Positions 33,661 through 45,129 of a DNA stretch of 64,000 nucleotides are shown here, piece by piece; the first letter of the stretch is position 1; each line of letters starts with the position of its first letter. A program made the translations under genes and the position numbers. The notes beneath the pieces are model-generated. The model saw nothing but the letters and a program-made list of their open reading frames with translations, was not told the DNA's origin and ran no database searches. This DNA is from Elmis aenea (taxonomy: Eukaryota > Arthropoda > Insecta > Coleoptera > Elmidae), in the NCBI GenBank assembly GCA_947652605.1, contig OX393579.1:54380970-54444969 (forward strand), read 5' to 3'.

Positions 33661-34185
33661 GAAAGTTATATCGTTCGATTTTCATCTGTGCATGCATTAT
33701 AATACTCAAGTTATTAGATTCGATGAATCAAATTCCTTGAAAATTGTGCACAAAACAACAATAATTGTTCCTTTGTACCTTATTTTATTTTTGAGTGCTT
33801 TCTGCTTTAAGCTTATTCCCGCTAGCAACATCAAAACTTTTGTTTAAGAAAACGTCTCTTTCAACTTTTAAACATTGCGAAACTTCGAAACAGACTTTAA
33901 CTATATGTGCATTCTATTCATGCGACAAATGTTTCAACTTGTGTTGTAAAATAAATAATCCTGAACATTTTCACAGCTCCCCTGCAATTCAGCGCAACAA
34001 CTATTATAAATTTTGCTTTGCGCAACTCAAAATATATAATTTTTGTCGTTACCCAATATTGTACAGCATTATAGGTAACTTTAAAAGCGGTTTGATAACT
34101 ACGAAAAAATTATTTAAAACGCAAAATGTGTAACCAACAAACTGCATTGTAGTATGTGCTATATAGGGCAAACCAAATAATACAC
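33661..34185. other. Unassigned sequence
   Basis: A 112-codon plus frame (33795-34133), Ser/Thr/Phe-rich without a domain, is not supported as a gene. Confidence 0.3.
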
Positions 34186-34187
34186 AC

Positions 34188-34372
34188 TGGACAATAACCC
34201 CCCGTAAAATTAACACTCGAACAAATAACCCCCCCGTGTAAAAAACCCCTGGACAATTAACACCCGTGCAATTAAATTAATTGTCCAGGTTTTTTTTTTA
34301 AAACGGGAGGTTATTTGTCCAGGGGTTATTTGTACAGGGGGTTATTGTCAGGGGGTTATTGTCCAGGGGGTA
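34188..34372. repeat. Hairpin of reiterated C-run / G-run units
   Basis: The left half has GGACAATAACCCCCC, then ACAAATAACCCCCCC, ACCCCTGGACAATTAAC and CCGTGCAATTAA. The right half has AATTGTCCAGG, AACGGGAGGTTATTTGTCC, AGGGGTTATTTG, AGGGGGTTATTGTC and AGGGGGTTATTGTCCAGGGG. The right half complements the left in unit order around a centre near AATTAATT (34278). Units on each side are also direct repeats of each other. The type of element is unknown. Confidence 0.8.
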
Positions 34373-35323
34373 CGTACTAGAACAGAATTTTCAATGAACA
34401 ATTAAAGCTTTTTAAATGTGGTAAATAAGAAAAAAATAGTTAATAAAAATTTTTGTGTAGTGTCCAATGAAGCAGATTCATTTCAACGGACCCCAAACAA
34501 AGTACAATCATACTCGACTTAGCTACGTTACACAAACTTTTTAGCAAGACCACTTTACCCAAACCACAATTTAAAAACAAGCACTGCCCCCTGGTTACAA
34601 TTTATTGTTCAATCCCGTAACCTGCGTCCCGTTAAAATTAATATAGTTTTAGGAGCGACTCAAAATTACTTTCCATTATCGTAACACTACTAAAAACTTG
34701 GGATGAGCAATAAAATAGAACGAACAAAGGATTTGGCCACAATTTCCAGTTAGCGCCCCGACTACCGGAGTTATGCGAGAGAGTAGTGGGCGACCTATTT
34801 CGCATCCTGCTCAAAAGTATAGATCGCGGCATTTCGGCTCCATTTGATATGATAACAGTATATATAAGCTTAAGTAGATTCGCAGGACTAAGCCATGTTT
34901 ACGTTTACACGTGACGATTTCGCGTCTAGATACCCCTGAGTTAATTTCAACAGCACACAGAGCTTTGGCTCCGGAATTGTTGGAAATTAAATGAGATAAA
35001 TTTTAAGCGGATTATAAGTGAAAACTTACCTAGATTATTTTATTTCGTTGGGCGGGGATAAAGACGCAAAACAAATGGTAACATTTACTCACCTAAAACA
35101 AAAGAGAAAACACAATTAGTATGAGATGTAGAATAATATAACATAAATGACTTCAGAAATCTTAATAGAAAAACTTTTTGGGGCTCAATATATACTTTAG
35201 CGTACATTTGACCAAAATAATTGATAAAACCACGAATTGCTTCTAAGAATTTTATTCAATAATCCACCGATTAACGAAAGATAAAAAGTGGATCATAAAT
35301 TCTTAAAAACAATTCAAAATAAC
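34373..35323. other. Unassigned sequence
   Basis: No gene, repeat or structure is supported. Confidence 0.3.
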
Positions 35324-35417
35324 TGCGTATTACATCAGGCTACAGGTTTTCTAAAATGTGCCAAGGTCTAGGTTTTAAATATAACATTACTGAGTCAGTT
35401 TTTAATAATAAGTTACA
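35324..35417 (+). repeat. Long direct repeat left of Jockey copy J4 (candidate target duplication)
   Basis: Starts TGCGTATTACATCAGGCTAC and ends GTTACAT. A diverged copy lies at 37121-37211. The left one stops exactly at the truncated 5' end of the LINE; the right one begins directly after its A-rich 3' tail. About 15 differences and one 3-bp gap separate them by eye. Confidence 0.75.
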
Positions 35418-35460
35418 TTGAAACTGTTCGAAAAGTTGTTGCTCAAAAGAATGAAACCAA

Positions 35461-35514
35461 TAATAGAAGAAAAAGAACTAATTCCCTTAATAGAAGAAAA
35501 AGAACTAATTCCCT
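35461..35514 (+). repeat. 27-bp in-frame tandem duplication in J4
   Basis: TAATAGAAGAAAAAGAACTA plus ATTCCCT is present twice in a row. It doubles the nine residues LIEEKELIP; copy J2 has one unit at the same site. Confidence 0.95.
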
Positions 35515-36519
35515 CTCATCAATTTGGATTTAGAAATAAACATCCAACTATTGACCAAGTACATAGAATTACGAATGTCAGAAAAATCCCTAGAAGTAAA
35601 GAAAGTTTGTTCTACTATCTTTCTCGACGTAGCGAAGGCTTTCGACGAAGTGTGGCATGATGGTTTAAATTATAAACTAAGATCGCTCCTCCCGAAACAA
35701 TACTTCCAAATTATTCAGTTCTCCATCTCAAAGAGACACTTCAGAATAAAGCAAGAATAATCTATTTCAGAACTTAAATAAATAAAAGCAGGAGTTCCAC
35801 AAGGAAGCGTACTAGGTCCAGTCCTATACCCATTGTATACTTGTGATATTCCAAAGTTAGAAAACAGTACTATAGCGACCTTTGCCGACGACACGGCTAT
35901 TTTAGCAGTAGGAAGAAACAATACAGAATCATCCAAGAAATTACAAGCAGCTGCAAACCAGATCAACAACTGGACAAAAACATGGCGGATAAGGTTAAAT
36001 GAAACAAAGTCAGTACATGTCAATTTCACCAACAAGAGAATTGAACATGTACCAATCAACCTAAACAACAAGCAAATACCATACTCCAACACAGCAAAAT
36101 ACTTAGGTATTACATTGGACGCTAAGCTACGCTGGAAGGCTCATGTCAAGAAAAAAAGGGAAGAAATAGGTATCAAATATAAAAAAAATTACTGGTTAAT
36201 CAGGAGGAATTCCTCTTTGTCCCTGCACAAAAAAACTTTTGCTTTACAAGCAAATTTTACAGCCTATATGGACCTAGGATACAGCTATGGGGATGCACCA
36301 AACAGAGTAACATTCAGATCATCCAGAGATTCCAGAACAAAACACCAAGGAACATCGCTGATGCACCTTGGTATTGCAAAAATAGTGACATACATCGGGA
36401 TCTCAACATGGACACTGCAACCAACACTATTAAAAAGTTTGCCAAGAGCCACGAAGAAAGGCTCCATCAACATGTAAACGTCAAGGCGATCCAGCTCCTG
36501 GACACTACAGGATTTGTAA

Positions 36520-36883
36520 AGGTGCATTTAAATCAGAGCGAACAGAAGCGAACGAACGAATTCGTTCGGTCAAGCTCGCGCAATTTGCATGGAGAAGCGA
36601 AGGCGAGCGAACGAATTCGTTCGCGTTCGCACAGGTTCCGTCGCGTGTCGGTAAACAAGCGAATCATCAAAGGAAGTTCGTGCTCGATTTGCATGGTGCA
36701 TTTTGTAGCTAGCGAATTCTCTATACTCTATCCGACATGGTTTATTTTTCAGACTAGCGCGGATCATCGACGAATGCGAATGTTCGTTCACATTGCATTG
36801 CGCATTGACGACCGAACGAACGAATACCTAAAAACCCCTTCGTTCGTTCGTTCGGTTCTGTTCGCTCTGATTTAAATGCACCT
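36520..36883. mobile_element. 364-bp PIF/Harbinger-type MITE inserted in LINE J4
   Basis: Ends AGGTGCATTTAAATCAGAGC and the complementary GCTCTGATTTAAATGCACCT; complementarity continues through GAACAGAA and GAACGAACGAA, giving about 45 bp of terminal repeat. It is flanked by TAA at 36517-36519 and 36884-36886. The related LINE copy J2 has a single TAA at the matching site (GGATAAGTAAGAAGACC, 18319-18335), so this is a clean insertion with a 3-bp TAA duplication, the hallmark of PIF/Harbinger transposition. The interior is rich in GAACGAACGAATTCGTTCG-type palindromes. The 155-codon frame running across it is a chance fusion of MITE and LINE sequence. Confidence 0.85.
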
Positions 36884-37120
36884 TAAGAAGATTTAACAGG
36901 GTTGAACCTTTTGGGTTAGTTTAAGCAAACGTTTAAAAGCAGAGACTGTGCGGTAGTGTGCACGTTAATAATTAGTGTACTAAGGACTACTGTTGGGTAA
37001 AACTTAGACTAAGTTTGAACTGTATTAATTTAGGCTAAAATTAAACTGCTCATTGGTCTTAAAGACCAGATTGCATTGTTATAAATTCTATTAAGGTTTA
37101 AATTAAAAATAATAAATAAA

Positions 37121-37211
37121 TGCGCATTACATCAGGCTACAGATTTTATAAAATGTGCTAACTCTGTTTTAAATATAGCATTATTGTGTCAGTTTTTAAT
37201 TTGGTTTACAT
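37121..37211 (+). repeat. Long direct repeat right of Jockey copy J4 (candidate target duplication)
   Basis: Starts TGCGCATTACATCAGGCTAC and ends GTTTACAT; pairs with 35324-35417. Confidence 0.75.
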
Positions 37212-38790
37212 GTCAACCTATACAATGAAATTTTTTTCAGGCATTACTAATTGACGCGACACTTTGCATATTACATAACGCATTTAACAGTGCGTGAAGG
37301 TTCTGGGCGTTAACAGAAACAAATGAAATCGATTCAGCTGTCAATGCCGCACACGAATACATTTTTATGATTGGTGACAATAACACCGACAAAGACGCGC
37401 CTAACCATCTATGCGTAATTAATATTTGCGTAGCGAAATACTTCGGATATGTTCGAAGTCTGCGACGCAGTAAATATTCATGTAACGAGAATTAGGACCA
37501 ATTAATATGAACCACAACAGTAAATTAAGGGATGAGGTATGCGTGTATTCGGTTGTAAGGGGGGCTACGGTCACCCTCTCGCCCTAATGGCGATTCCGTA
37601 ATTAAAAGATGCAGCTGGGGGGGTGCATCTTTATTGCGGACCAGTTGATTAATACATCGGTTGGTTTCAGGTTGCACTGGATCATTCTCTGGTCGATTAT
37701 TTTTTTAGTTATCGATAAACTTGACAATAGTCGTCCATTACCAAGTGTTAATAACGATAAGTACTAGATAAAGATTAATTTTTGTGAGCACTGAACAGTA
37801 TTTAAATGTTGGGACACATTTTAAAAAACACAATTTTAAACAGTATTTTTAGTTATGCAGTTTAATTACAAAGTTTTCTCTTTCCAAAAATGCTAAAATA
37901 TAGAAATAACAAAGTTACTACAATTTGCAGCCAAACTGGAGAAGATTTAGAAGCGGTCATATGTTAAATCAATCCGGTTTTATGGGTGTATTAAATTTTT
38001 TCTTGCTTAATATGAAAACCAAATTTAAAAAAAAAGAATGATTGAGCCTCATTTCGTTATAACAGTATATTCAAGGAAGAGGATATCATATTATCAAATT
38101 TTTATCGACATTTTCGCTCAAACTTGATGAAGGTGACGTAAAAACTGGTCGTGTTTTTCTTTTAAACGCTGAAGAGAGAGACAATATTTAACGTAATAAA
38201 TATTACACAAAATAGTAACCAACAGAACACGAAAATCAATAGTCCAAACTAGATTTACCTAGCCCAAATCGTTGAAGAGTTAATAGCGATGAAAATTCCT
38301 GAAAAAAATCCAGGATTTTTGAACAGCGATATCTTTGAAATTAATAAAGCTAACGCACTGAAATTTTTAGGAGTACTTGCTTGGAGTATGGGATGTCACT
38401 TTTTAATATTTTTGGAACAAAAAAAATTCGCTTACGCCAACAAAAACAAAAGAAGCGCGATATTTAATTTCACGCGTCATACGATTGAATTTTTAAATGT
38501 TTCTTTTGATAAGTGTTGGGAATATTATAAAATAAACATATTTTAAATAGCTTCTCTTTTTAAAACGTTTTTTATTCCTATAATTTGCAGTGAATTTACT
38601 AATTGTAAATTCAATCAAAATTTTCGAGTATCTACAATCGATTAATACCAGTGTATTGGTGAAAATGCTAGAACAATAAAGACTTGTCCCTAAAAAAAAG
38701 AAGGTATATTGGGATGCATTAAACGGTAAACATTTATGAATTACGCTATAATTTGGTTTTGTGTCTTGTGCGAACAAATGTAAATAAAAA
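37212..38790. other. Unassigned sequence
   Basis: No gene is supported. GATGCAGCTGGGGGGGTGCATC (37609-37630) is a short hairpin with a G run in its loop. Frames of 85-94 codons near 38289-38777 have no motif. Confidence 0.3.
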
Positions 38791-38792
38791 TA

Positions 38793-38860
38793 CAGTGGTG
38801 CCTCAAACTTCGAATTTAATTATTTTCATAAGGCCGTTTAAGTTAAATGAAAACTGAAAA
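38793..38860 (+). mobile_element. Possible pogo/Tigger-like terminus
   Basis: TA followed by CAGTGGTGCCTCAAACTTCG and then CATAAGGCCGTTTAAGTTAA. The CAGTGGTGCCTC start with a downstream GGCCGTT block is typical of pogo-group DNA elements. No matching right end was seen within the window, so this is an orphan end or a chance match. Confidence 0.4.
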
Positions 38861-39215
38861 ACAATATATAAAATAAAAATACTGTATAATAAAATAAAAA
38901 TTGCATTTCTTCATCCTGTTGAGCGTTACGTAAGACCGTAAGAGGTGTGTTCACAGCAAGAGACAACTTGAGCGCACAACAGATGGCGTTTACACAGTCA
39001 CTTTAAATTTTAAAAAAATATATAGTCACTCGCAGTGTCTGCGTTGTTAGCAAGAAATGCAATGGGAGGGGAAAGTGCGGTACATTAGTCACGACAATAC
39101 AACGACTTTCTTTATAAGCTAGCCAGCTAGCGGCAGTGAGAACGAACTAGACATTATTTTAGTCGATTTGAGCGCTAACGGTTTTCGCTTATTATTTTTA
39201 AAAATCGTCAACAAA

Positions 39216-39304
39216 CCGGGACATTTGATTTGTTCACCGGGACAGCGGGACAAAATTCTGCAAACCGGGACATGTCCCGGTGAACCGGGACGTATGGCAG
39301 CCCT
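39216..39304. repeat. CCGGGACA motif cluster, possible transposon end
   Basis: Four CCGGGAC-type motifs and the palindrome GGGACATGTCCC occur in under 90 bases, closing with TATGGCAGCCCT. Read on the minus strand this gives AGGGCTGCCATACGTCCCGG, which resembles a DNA-transposon terminus with subterminal binding-site repeats. No partner end was found. Confidence 0.4.
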
Positions 39305-39339
39305 AGGCTAAGTGCATGTCGGTCTTTAGTTAAAGGAGA

Positions 39340-39917
39340 TGTCGGGCGGAATTGGACCCATAATAAACCCCCAAGAGCGCTTAACTCGGCTGGCCGAGCT
39401 AAAAGGAAGCGCGTGCTATTGTATTCAAAATGTAAGAGGACTTTAGTGGCGAATTTGGACTTTCCAGACATTGTGTTACTTTATTAGTGGAATTGGACTT
39501 TTCTACGCTTTGGGCGAAATGTGCCACCCAAGTTTTGTAACGGTCGCTAGGGAATTCTGCGTGGGGATGGTTTGGCGAAAACCTTAGATTGAACGGGGAC
39601 TTGCTGGGCAGACACCGCGGTCTGCGGGCGAGTTGGACTTGCTCTTCCAACGGTCTCCGTAGGGCCTTTGGAAGTGAGTTCGTAAGTGCGTTTGTTCGAC
39701 TGCTAAAATCGAACCAAGTTGTTTAGTTGCGTTTGGCAACTGTTTTAGTTGCGCTGGGCAACAATTTGAGTTGCGCCTCGTGCTCTGTGAGCATTATTGT
39801 GTTTATTTGTGTATCACAAGTGTAATAGCAGTGTTAATTATAATAAATATAATTAAAGCCAAGCGAGTGTCTCATTTACTGTGTGAGTAAGTGTTTGTTG
39901 GAGCTTTTGCCCCGACA
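39340..39917 (+). mobile_element. Probable solo LTR (Ty3/gypsy-like)
   Basis: Starts TGTCGGGCGG and ends TTGCCCCGACA, i.e. TG...CA with an imperfect short inverted repeat. It has a GC-richer body, an AATAAA polyadenylation signal at 39842-39847 followed by ATAATTAAAGCCAAGCG and a GTGTCTCATTTACTGTGTGAG block. This is the layout of insect gypsy-group LTRs. No internal coding region, primer-binding site or second LTR lies nearby. A clear 4-6 bp duplication is not visible at TG/CA: GGAGA precedes the start and recurs four bases after the end. Minus-strand frames over 39208-39650 are not genes. Confidence 0.55.
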
Positions 39918-41904
39918 GTTTGGAGATCTTTATCAAAAAGCCGCGAAAATGTTTGAGATGTTTAAACTAAATGCGAAATAACATTCTAAAAGCTAACAAA
40001 ACACTAGCGACTATTCTATTAAATCAAACACCAAAAGAACAACTGCCGAAATTACTGCATAACGCATGTTGCAAAGACAAGTCCAAAAAATCAACTAAAA
40101 CTGTAAGCACTTATTTTGAACGCGGTCGGTAACTCGATTCGCGATAATTACAACAAAACGCATCAGGTTGATTGACATATTTTGCGGACGGGCCGTTATC
40201 TTACGTAAGTTTTTCGAATCATTATCATGATTAATTCACCCAAAAAAAGTCCGGCAAATGTGAGAAATGTACTTTTTACATACCACACGTTAAGATAATT
40301 ACGTCTGATGGACAGCGCGAGATTGTAAGTCACATTAAATGATAGCCTTTTGGGAGATAATAATGTAATTCCATATGGCCACCGGAAATGTGCTTATTAA
40401 ATATATACACGGAATAGTAATATTGTGGTGATAAAAGTAAATTAAAACTTGGAGAGTGTTGAACTAAAAAATAGAGAAAAACTACACTGAAAGCAAAATT
40501 TGGTTACAAGGCTACACTAAAGGATTTTGGAAATAAAATTTTGAGCTAAGAAACAATTCTTCCTTGAGTTTTCATTAAAACAATTTTAAGTCGCTGTAAG
40601 ATTGCAACTGTTTTAGACATGTCATGCATCTTTCAATAAGTTTGCATCAATGTTTCTGGAGTTTAAAACGTGGCAGGATGCCAGGAACAAGGCAGAATTT
40701 GCCCGGAATCTAGATACAACTTTTTCGGTCGGGAAACTTTTTGATTTGTTAAGAGAGGTTATCATGAACTGGAAAAATTTCAGAACCGCTAATGTATGTA
40801 AGCCTGAACAAACAATATGCCAACGTCAAACACTAGCTTTGGGTTTTTCTGTTTTGTAGTTTTATTAACGTTTTTGAAACGCAATCCGATAAAGAATATG
40901 CAGAAGCGACGTCTTAAAGTATTCTGAAACTTAAGTTGTGTTTCTTATAAAGATGTTGTTTTTCTGGGGATGCAGTTTCTTATTTCATAAATAATGAAGG
41001 TCTAATGAGATTATTAAATGTCTGTCAAGTAAACTTCTTGTGAGGTGATATTTCCGTTAGCACTTATATGGTCATATTACATTTCCTGTAAATATTTCTT
41101 GGATTAATATTTAAATCTCATTCACTAATAAGCGCGTATCTCGTAAATAAGGTCTTTTTTTTGTTTTCAATCTATCGTATAAAGCTAAGCTTACTTCAAG
41201 TATACAGTTTCACAATTGTCGCTGCAATACTTACATGATTTGAGTCGGTTAAGTTAGCAGACGTTAGCAGAACTACAAAATAAATTAAATGACGTTAAAA
41301 AATAACTGATGCAGCTAACTTTTTCAAGACACTGCAAAAAATGATACAATTTTTAAACAAAAAAATGTTTTGAACTATGAAGGATGAAAACAAAAGTGTA
41401 AATTAGTATTTTCTAGATAGTTGTACGCAAATTTTGTTTGATTATTTAGTTTTGAATGCTTTTAATACAGTTTTCATGTAATTCAGTAGTTTTTGATTAA
41501 GAAATATGTAAATACTATAAAGTGATGAATGTTTTGGATTTGCATTTAAATATATAAATTTATGGTTTATTTTATGAAGAGTTAATAACATTCTATTATA
41601 TATGTTGCTAATGTGTTCGATGGAAACACATACTCAGCACCTTAACTAGTTTATTTTTGAATTCATGGTAAGTTAACAAATTTTATATCATAAAATAATT
41701 TAGATATTTTTTTAAATGATTTACCTACATGTATTTTTTTTATCAGAGTACCAGCTAAAGAAATCAAAAAATTATATCAATGAAATCAGAAATGAACAAT
41801 CGTATTTATGAGAATACAGCCAACTTTTTTCTCTCTGCCATAAGTTTTTTGTTACAATGAACTAATCTAGTCGTAACGACTAATCTATAATTTTAATAAC
41901 CTAA
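39918..41904. other. Unassigned sequence
   Basis: Nearly 2 kb of AT-rich DNA; a 69-codon frame at 40650-40859 has no motif. Nothing is supported. Confidence 0.3.
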
Positions 41905-42415
41905 ATATTATAAGCTAAGAAGTCCCATTGCTGTTTGATGATTTTTTGCTAGCCTCTTGATTTCCTCCTTAACAATGGGTATATTCAAGTCTCTATGAAG
42001 GTCATCATTCCTCACGTACCATGGTGCTCCCACAATATCTCGCAGAACTTTATTTTGGAAAGTTTGGATTTTTTTAATGCTGGTTTTACTTGCGCAACTC
42101 CAAAGCTGAGCCCCATAGGTCCAAACAAGCTTCAGTATCTGATTATTCAATAGTAATTTGTTTAGTGTGGACATCTAAGATTTTCTTCCCAGCATCCAGC
42201 ACTTTTTTTTTATACCTAATGTTAAGTTCTTTACTTTCTTTTTTATATGTTCTTTCCATTTCAGTTTTGCGTCAAGATTCATACCTAAGTACTTGGCAGT
42301 GTTACTATAGGATAGGCTATAGGGAATAACCTTATTGTTTATTTTGATTGACACCATACTTGTTATGTCTTGTTTTGTTAGTGAAGTTGATATGTATTGA
42401 CTTAGTCATAAGTGA
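41905..42415 (-). pseudogene. Jockey-clade LINE fragment J5 (thumb and C-terminal region)
   Basis: Minus strand, from the right: KSIHINFTNKTR (near 42405), frameshift, then SNTAKYLGMNLDAKLKWKEH and KKCWMLGRKS. After a stop comes LNKLLLNNQILKLVWTYGAQ, LWSCASKTSIKKIQTFQNKV and LRDIVGAPWYVRNDDLHRDL. It is collinear with residues 306-455 of the intact frame in J3 and shares its KYLGMNLDAKL block. Both ends are missing, and there is no catalytic box. Non-functional. Confidence 0.85.
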
Positions 42416-43811
42416 AAAGATATCATGTTACAGCTTTTTTTAAAACTGTCAACACTGGATAAACTTTTAAATTTCATTCTGTCCAATTTTGCTAATTTAA
42501 GCGACTCGTTTAAACTTTCACGTTTATTAAATTTAAAAAAAAAAACAACTTTTGAGGCAAATACGCCAGAACAAAACAAGTTTCAGATGTGGCTCAGTTC
42601 TCAAGATGCAAAGTTTTATCATGAAAAACTAGTTCAATGTTGTCTACACTGGGTCGAAGCAAAAATGATACAAAGTAATTATTGCATCTAATAAAAAAAA
42701 AACTGAAGTAAAAAAAAAATTGCCTAATTTCGTTTTATTAAAATATCTACACCTATTTACACATTAAAAATTAAGATGCGTTACTTTTGAGCATACACCC
42801 GTTACTTATAACGCATTTGATGTATACGAATTATCGCAGTTTGTCTTAAAAAAAAACCGGAAGACGCGACGCCTGAGGCAAACCGACGCGCTATCACATA
42901 CCGCACTGTATACAACTGGCGATTTTCAAAATGTCATTGTAAAGTATCGGCATGTACTTTATAAAAGCTTAAACCAGGCCTATAGTAACCAAAAAGAACA
43001 GTTTTACGGCTTTAAACAGCTTAACGGTACAAATTCTATAGGTGAGATGCAAACGGCAAACAATTGTTTGCCGCCACCGACAACCTTTTTACATATGAAG
43101 AAACCATTACCGGCCCGCACGGCCAAAACTAACTTGGCCGACTGCATTTAATACCGGCTATAACGCGCGGATTTCCAACGCAATGCGTATGAGAGCCGGC
43201 AGATACGCACAGGCACGTTAAGCGAGATTTTTGGGCCAGAATTTATGTTATTATGTTTTTAGATGCTAAATCCACAGTTTTGATAGAGCTTTATCCTTTA
43301 ATGTTGCAGCGTCGCGGTGTTAAGTTAAAAAGAGATGAATTATGCAACACGTAGGTTCCTTTTATAAAGAGACAGTGCCGGATATAAATTGTAAATTCCT
43401 CAACTAGTGTTCACGGTTTTGCAGAATTTTGTTTGCTTAGTTAATTTTAGCCGTGTGATTTAGAGATACGGCTGAGAAGGGTTGGGACCGCAGATTTAAA
43501 ATTATCTGAGTCGTTTGATAATAAATTTTTGTGATTTAAGGAAAAGGGCACAAGATAATATCTATTTAGTCGTGGATAAAAGCACGAAACCACGAGTTAT
43601 TACATCAGTTTATCTATAGTTCCTTTTGCAATAAAACCGTACAGTGTTCGCTAAAACCCTGCAATCTTTCACGGTGGGTTTTGTATTGTCTGTAGCAAAA
43701 AAAAGCAACTGAAGAAGTTAATTATTTTCACGTGCATCTAAAATTATTTTGAATAATAAATAGTCAGTACAATATTCAATATTGTTTTTCTTTTTAATAG
43801 ATGTCTATATA
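42416..43811. other. Unassigned sequence with one perfect palindrome
   Basis: No gene is supported. CGGCAAACAATTGTTTGCCG at 43054-43073 is a perfect 20-bp palindrome in a GC-richer patch (42990-43240). An 88-codon frame at 42425-42691 has no motif. Confidence 0.35.
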
Positions 43812-44436
43812 CAGGGTGTGTAAAAATTGGCGGAAGCGCTACACGTGGCGATGTTCTTCGTAAAATTCCAAGTAGAAAATATTAATACGAAAATGTTGTA
43901 CCATGCTTGCTGTGTCTGCAAGAGGTCCTCAAAGTTTTGACATTTAGTCCTTTAATAAGCGTTATTATTTAATACTTGCAAATGAAAAAGCTGCAGTTTG
44001 GGATAAAAATAAATTTCGAATAGTATTTTTTCCTAGATATTGTGTTCTTCCTTTCAAAAATTGGTGTTCAAATTATGTAAATCACTGATTTGAATGAAAA
44101 TAATACATATGGCAACATTGTCATTAGCTGTCATCTCTGTTTTTCTCGTAATTATTTCTAGTTTGTGTTTTACGATACCCAAAAGTTTGCAGCTATGTTT
44201 ACGAACTGAAGACTTTCAGTTCGAACAAAAATTGTAAATACGTAAGTAAAAATTACTGATAAAAAAATGTCCAAACGCAAATCAATGTATGCAATGTTGC
44301 CAATTTTTTTTTTCTTTAAATAGTTCCTGAGGCCATAGGAAGCATGGTACAACATTTTTGTATCAAGATTTTCGACTTAGAATTTTACGAAGAACATCGT
44401 CACGTGTAGCGCTTTCGCCAATTTATACAAACCCTG
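43812..44436. mobile_element. 625-bp Tc1/mariner-type MITE with ~120-bp terminal inverted repeats
   Basis: Left end CAGGGTGTGTAAAAATTGGC, right end the complement of CAGGGTTTGTATAAATTGGC. TA flanks both sides (43810-43811 and 44437-44438). Complementarity runs through GCGCTACACGTG, GATGTTCTTCGTAAAATTC and TGTTGTACCATGCTT, fading near 43935 and 44320. No transposase frame is present in the interior. The CAGGGTG start is shared with the elements at 18.4 and 49.4 kb. Confidence 0.9.
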
Positions 44437-45129
44437 TATATATTTGTATTTTTTAAATTATAGTCAATTAAAGATAATTAAGGTAGCGGGTACTTTACTC
44501 CTAATAATCCCGAAGCGTTCAAAAAACGTTCTATCCACAATTTGGGATATTATAGAGTAAACCATTGGAATTTTCCCACACATCAATTAAAAATCTCCTG
44601 CGATCTGATTTTTCAAATAATTTCATTTGAAAGCAATCCATGAGATCCACAACAAAACGCAATCGAGCGATTATTTTCTTTTGCCATTCACAAAACCAAA
44701 ATTTGGCTCGTAAATTAAGTTATAGTAGGCGAGCTTTCATATGTTCCGCGTCACATGGAGTAATTAAACATGTTTTTGCGCCACGGTCGGGTTCACTTGT
44801 TTTGTTCAGTAAATGCGCGTTTAATGCGCGGTCGACGGCGAAAAATTTAATCAAATAATTTATGGCTGTGATTTGGCAAAAGTTCGCAGTCACAATGAGC
44901 AATACAATTACAATATGCGGTACATTTTAAACGTCCACGGCTCACCATTTTTCATTTAGCTCGATATGGACACGATGACTTTCATGTGTTGCGGTTTTGT
45001 CAATGGCCTTCATAAATTTCGAGGATTTGTATTTGCATACGAGTGATAAAAATTAATGGCAAAGGAAAACATTTTGAACGCAGCCAAATTTTTCTAAACG
45101 ATTTTTTAACTCTTCAACAATTTCTTCTT
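44437..45129. other. Unassigned sequence
   Basis: No feature is supported; overlapping short frames near 44640-44902 on both strands have no motif. Confidence 0.3.

Larger units (their letters stand above)
35418..37120 (+). mobile_element. Jockey-clade LINE copy J4, 5'-truncated, split by a MITE
   Basis: Begins at KLFEKLLLKRMKPIIEEK in the fingers domain. It carries an in-frame 27-bp duplication (35461-35514), then HQFGFRNKHPTIDQVHRI and, in another frame, FLDVAKAFDEVWHDGL (first catalytic box). A stop follows near 35758, then GVPQGSVLGPVLYPLYTCDI (near 35791) and ATFADDTAILAVGRN (35878 onward). The thumb blocks NTAKYLGITLDAKLRW and YWLIRRNSSLSLHK lie in the 214-codon frame 35833-36477. That frame leaves the family sequence by frameshift at about 36235. 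The C-terminus is interrupted by a 364-bp MITE. The 3' UTR (36890-37105) matches that of J2 and ends in an A-rich tail. Non-functional. Confidence 0.9.

Noticed and set aside
36285..36875. Frames of 80, 155 and 73 codons across the MITE in J4
   Set aside because: They fuse LINE and MITE sequence or read MITE palindromes; no domain.
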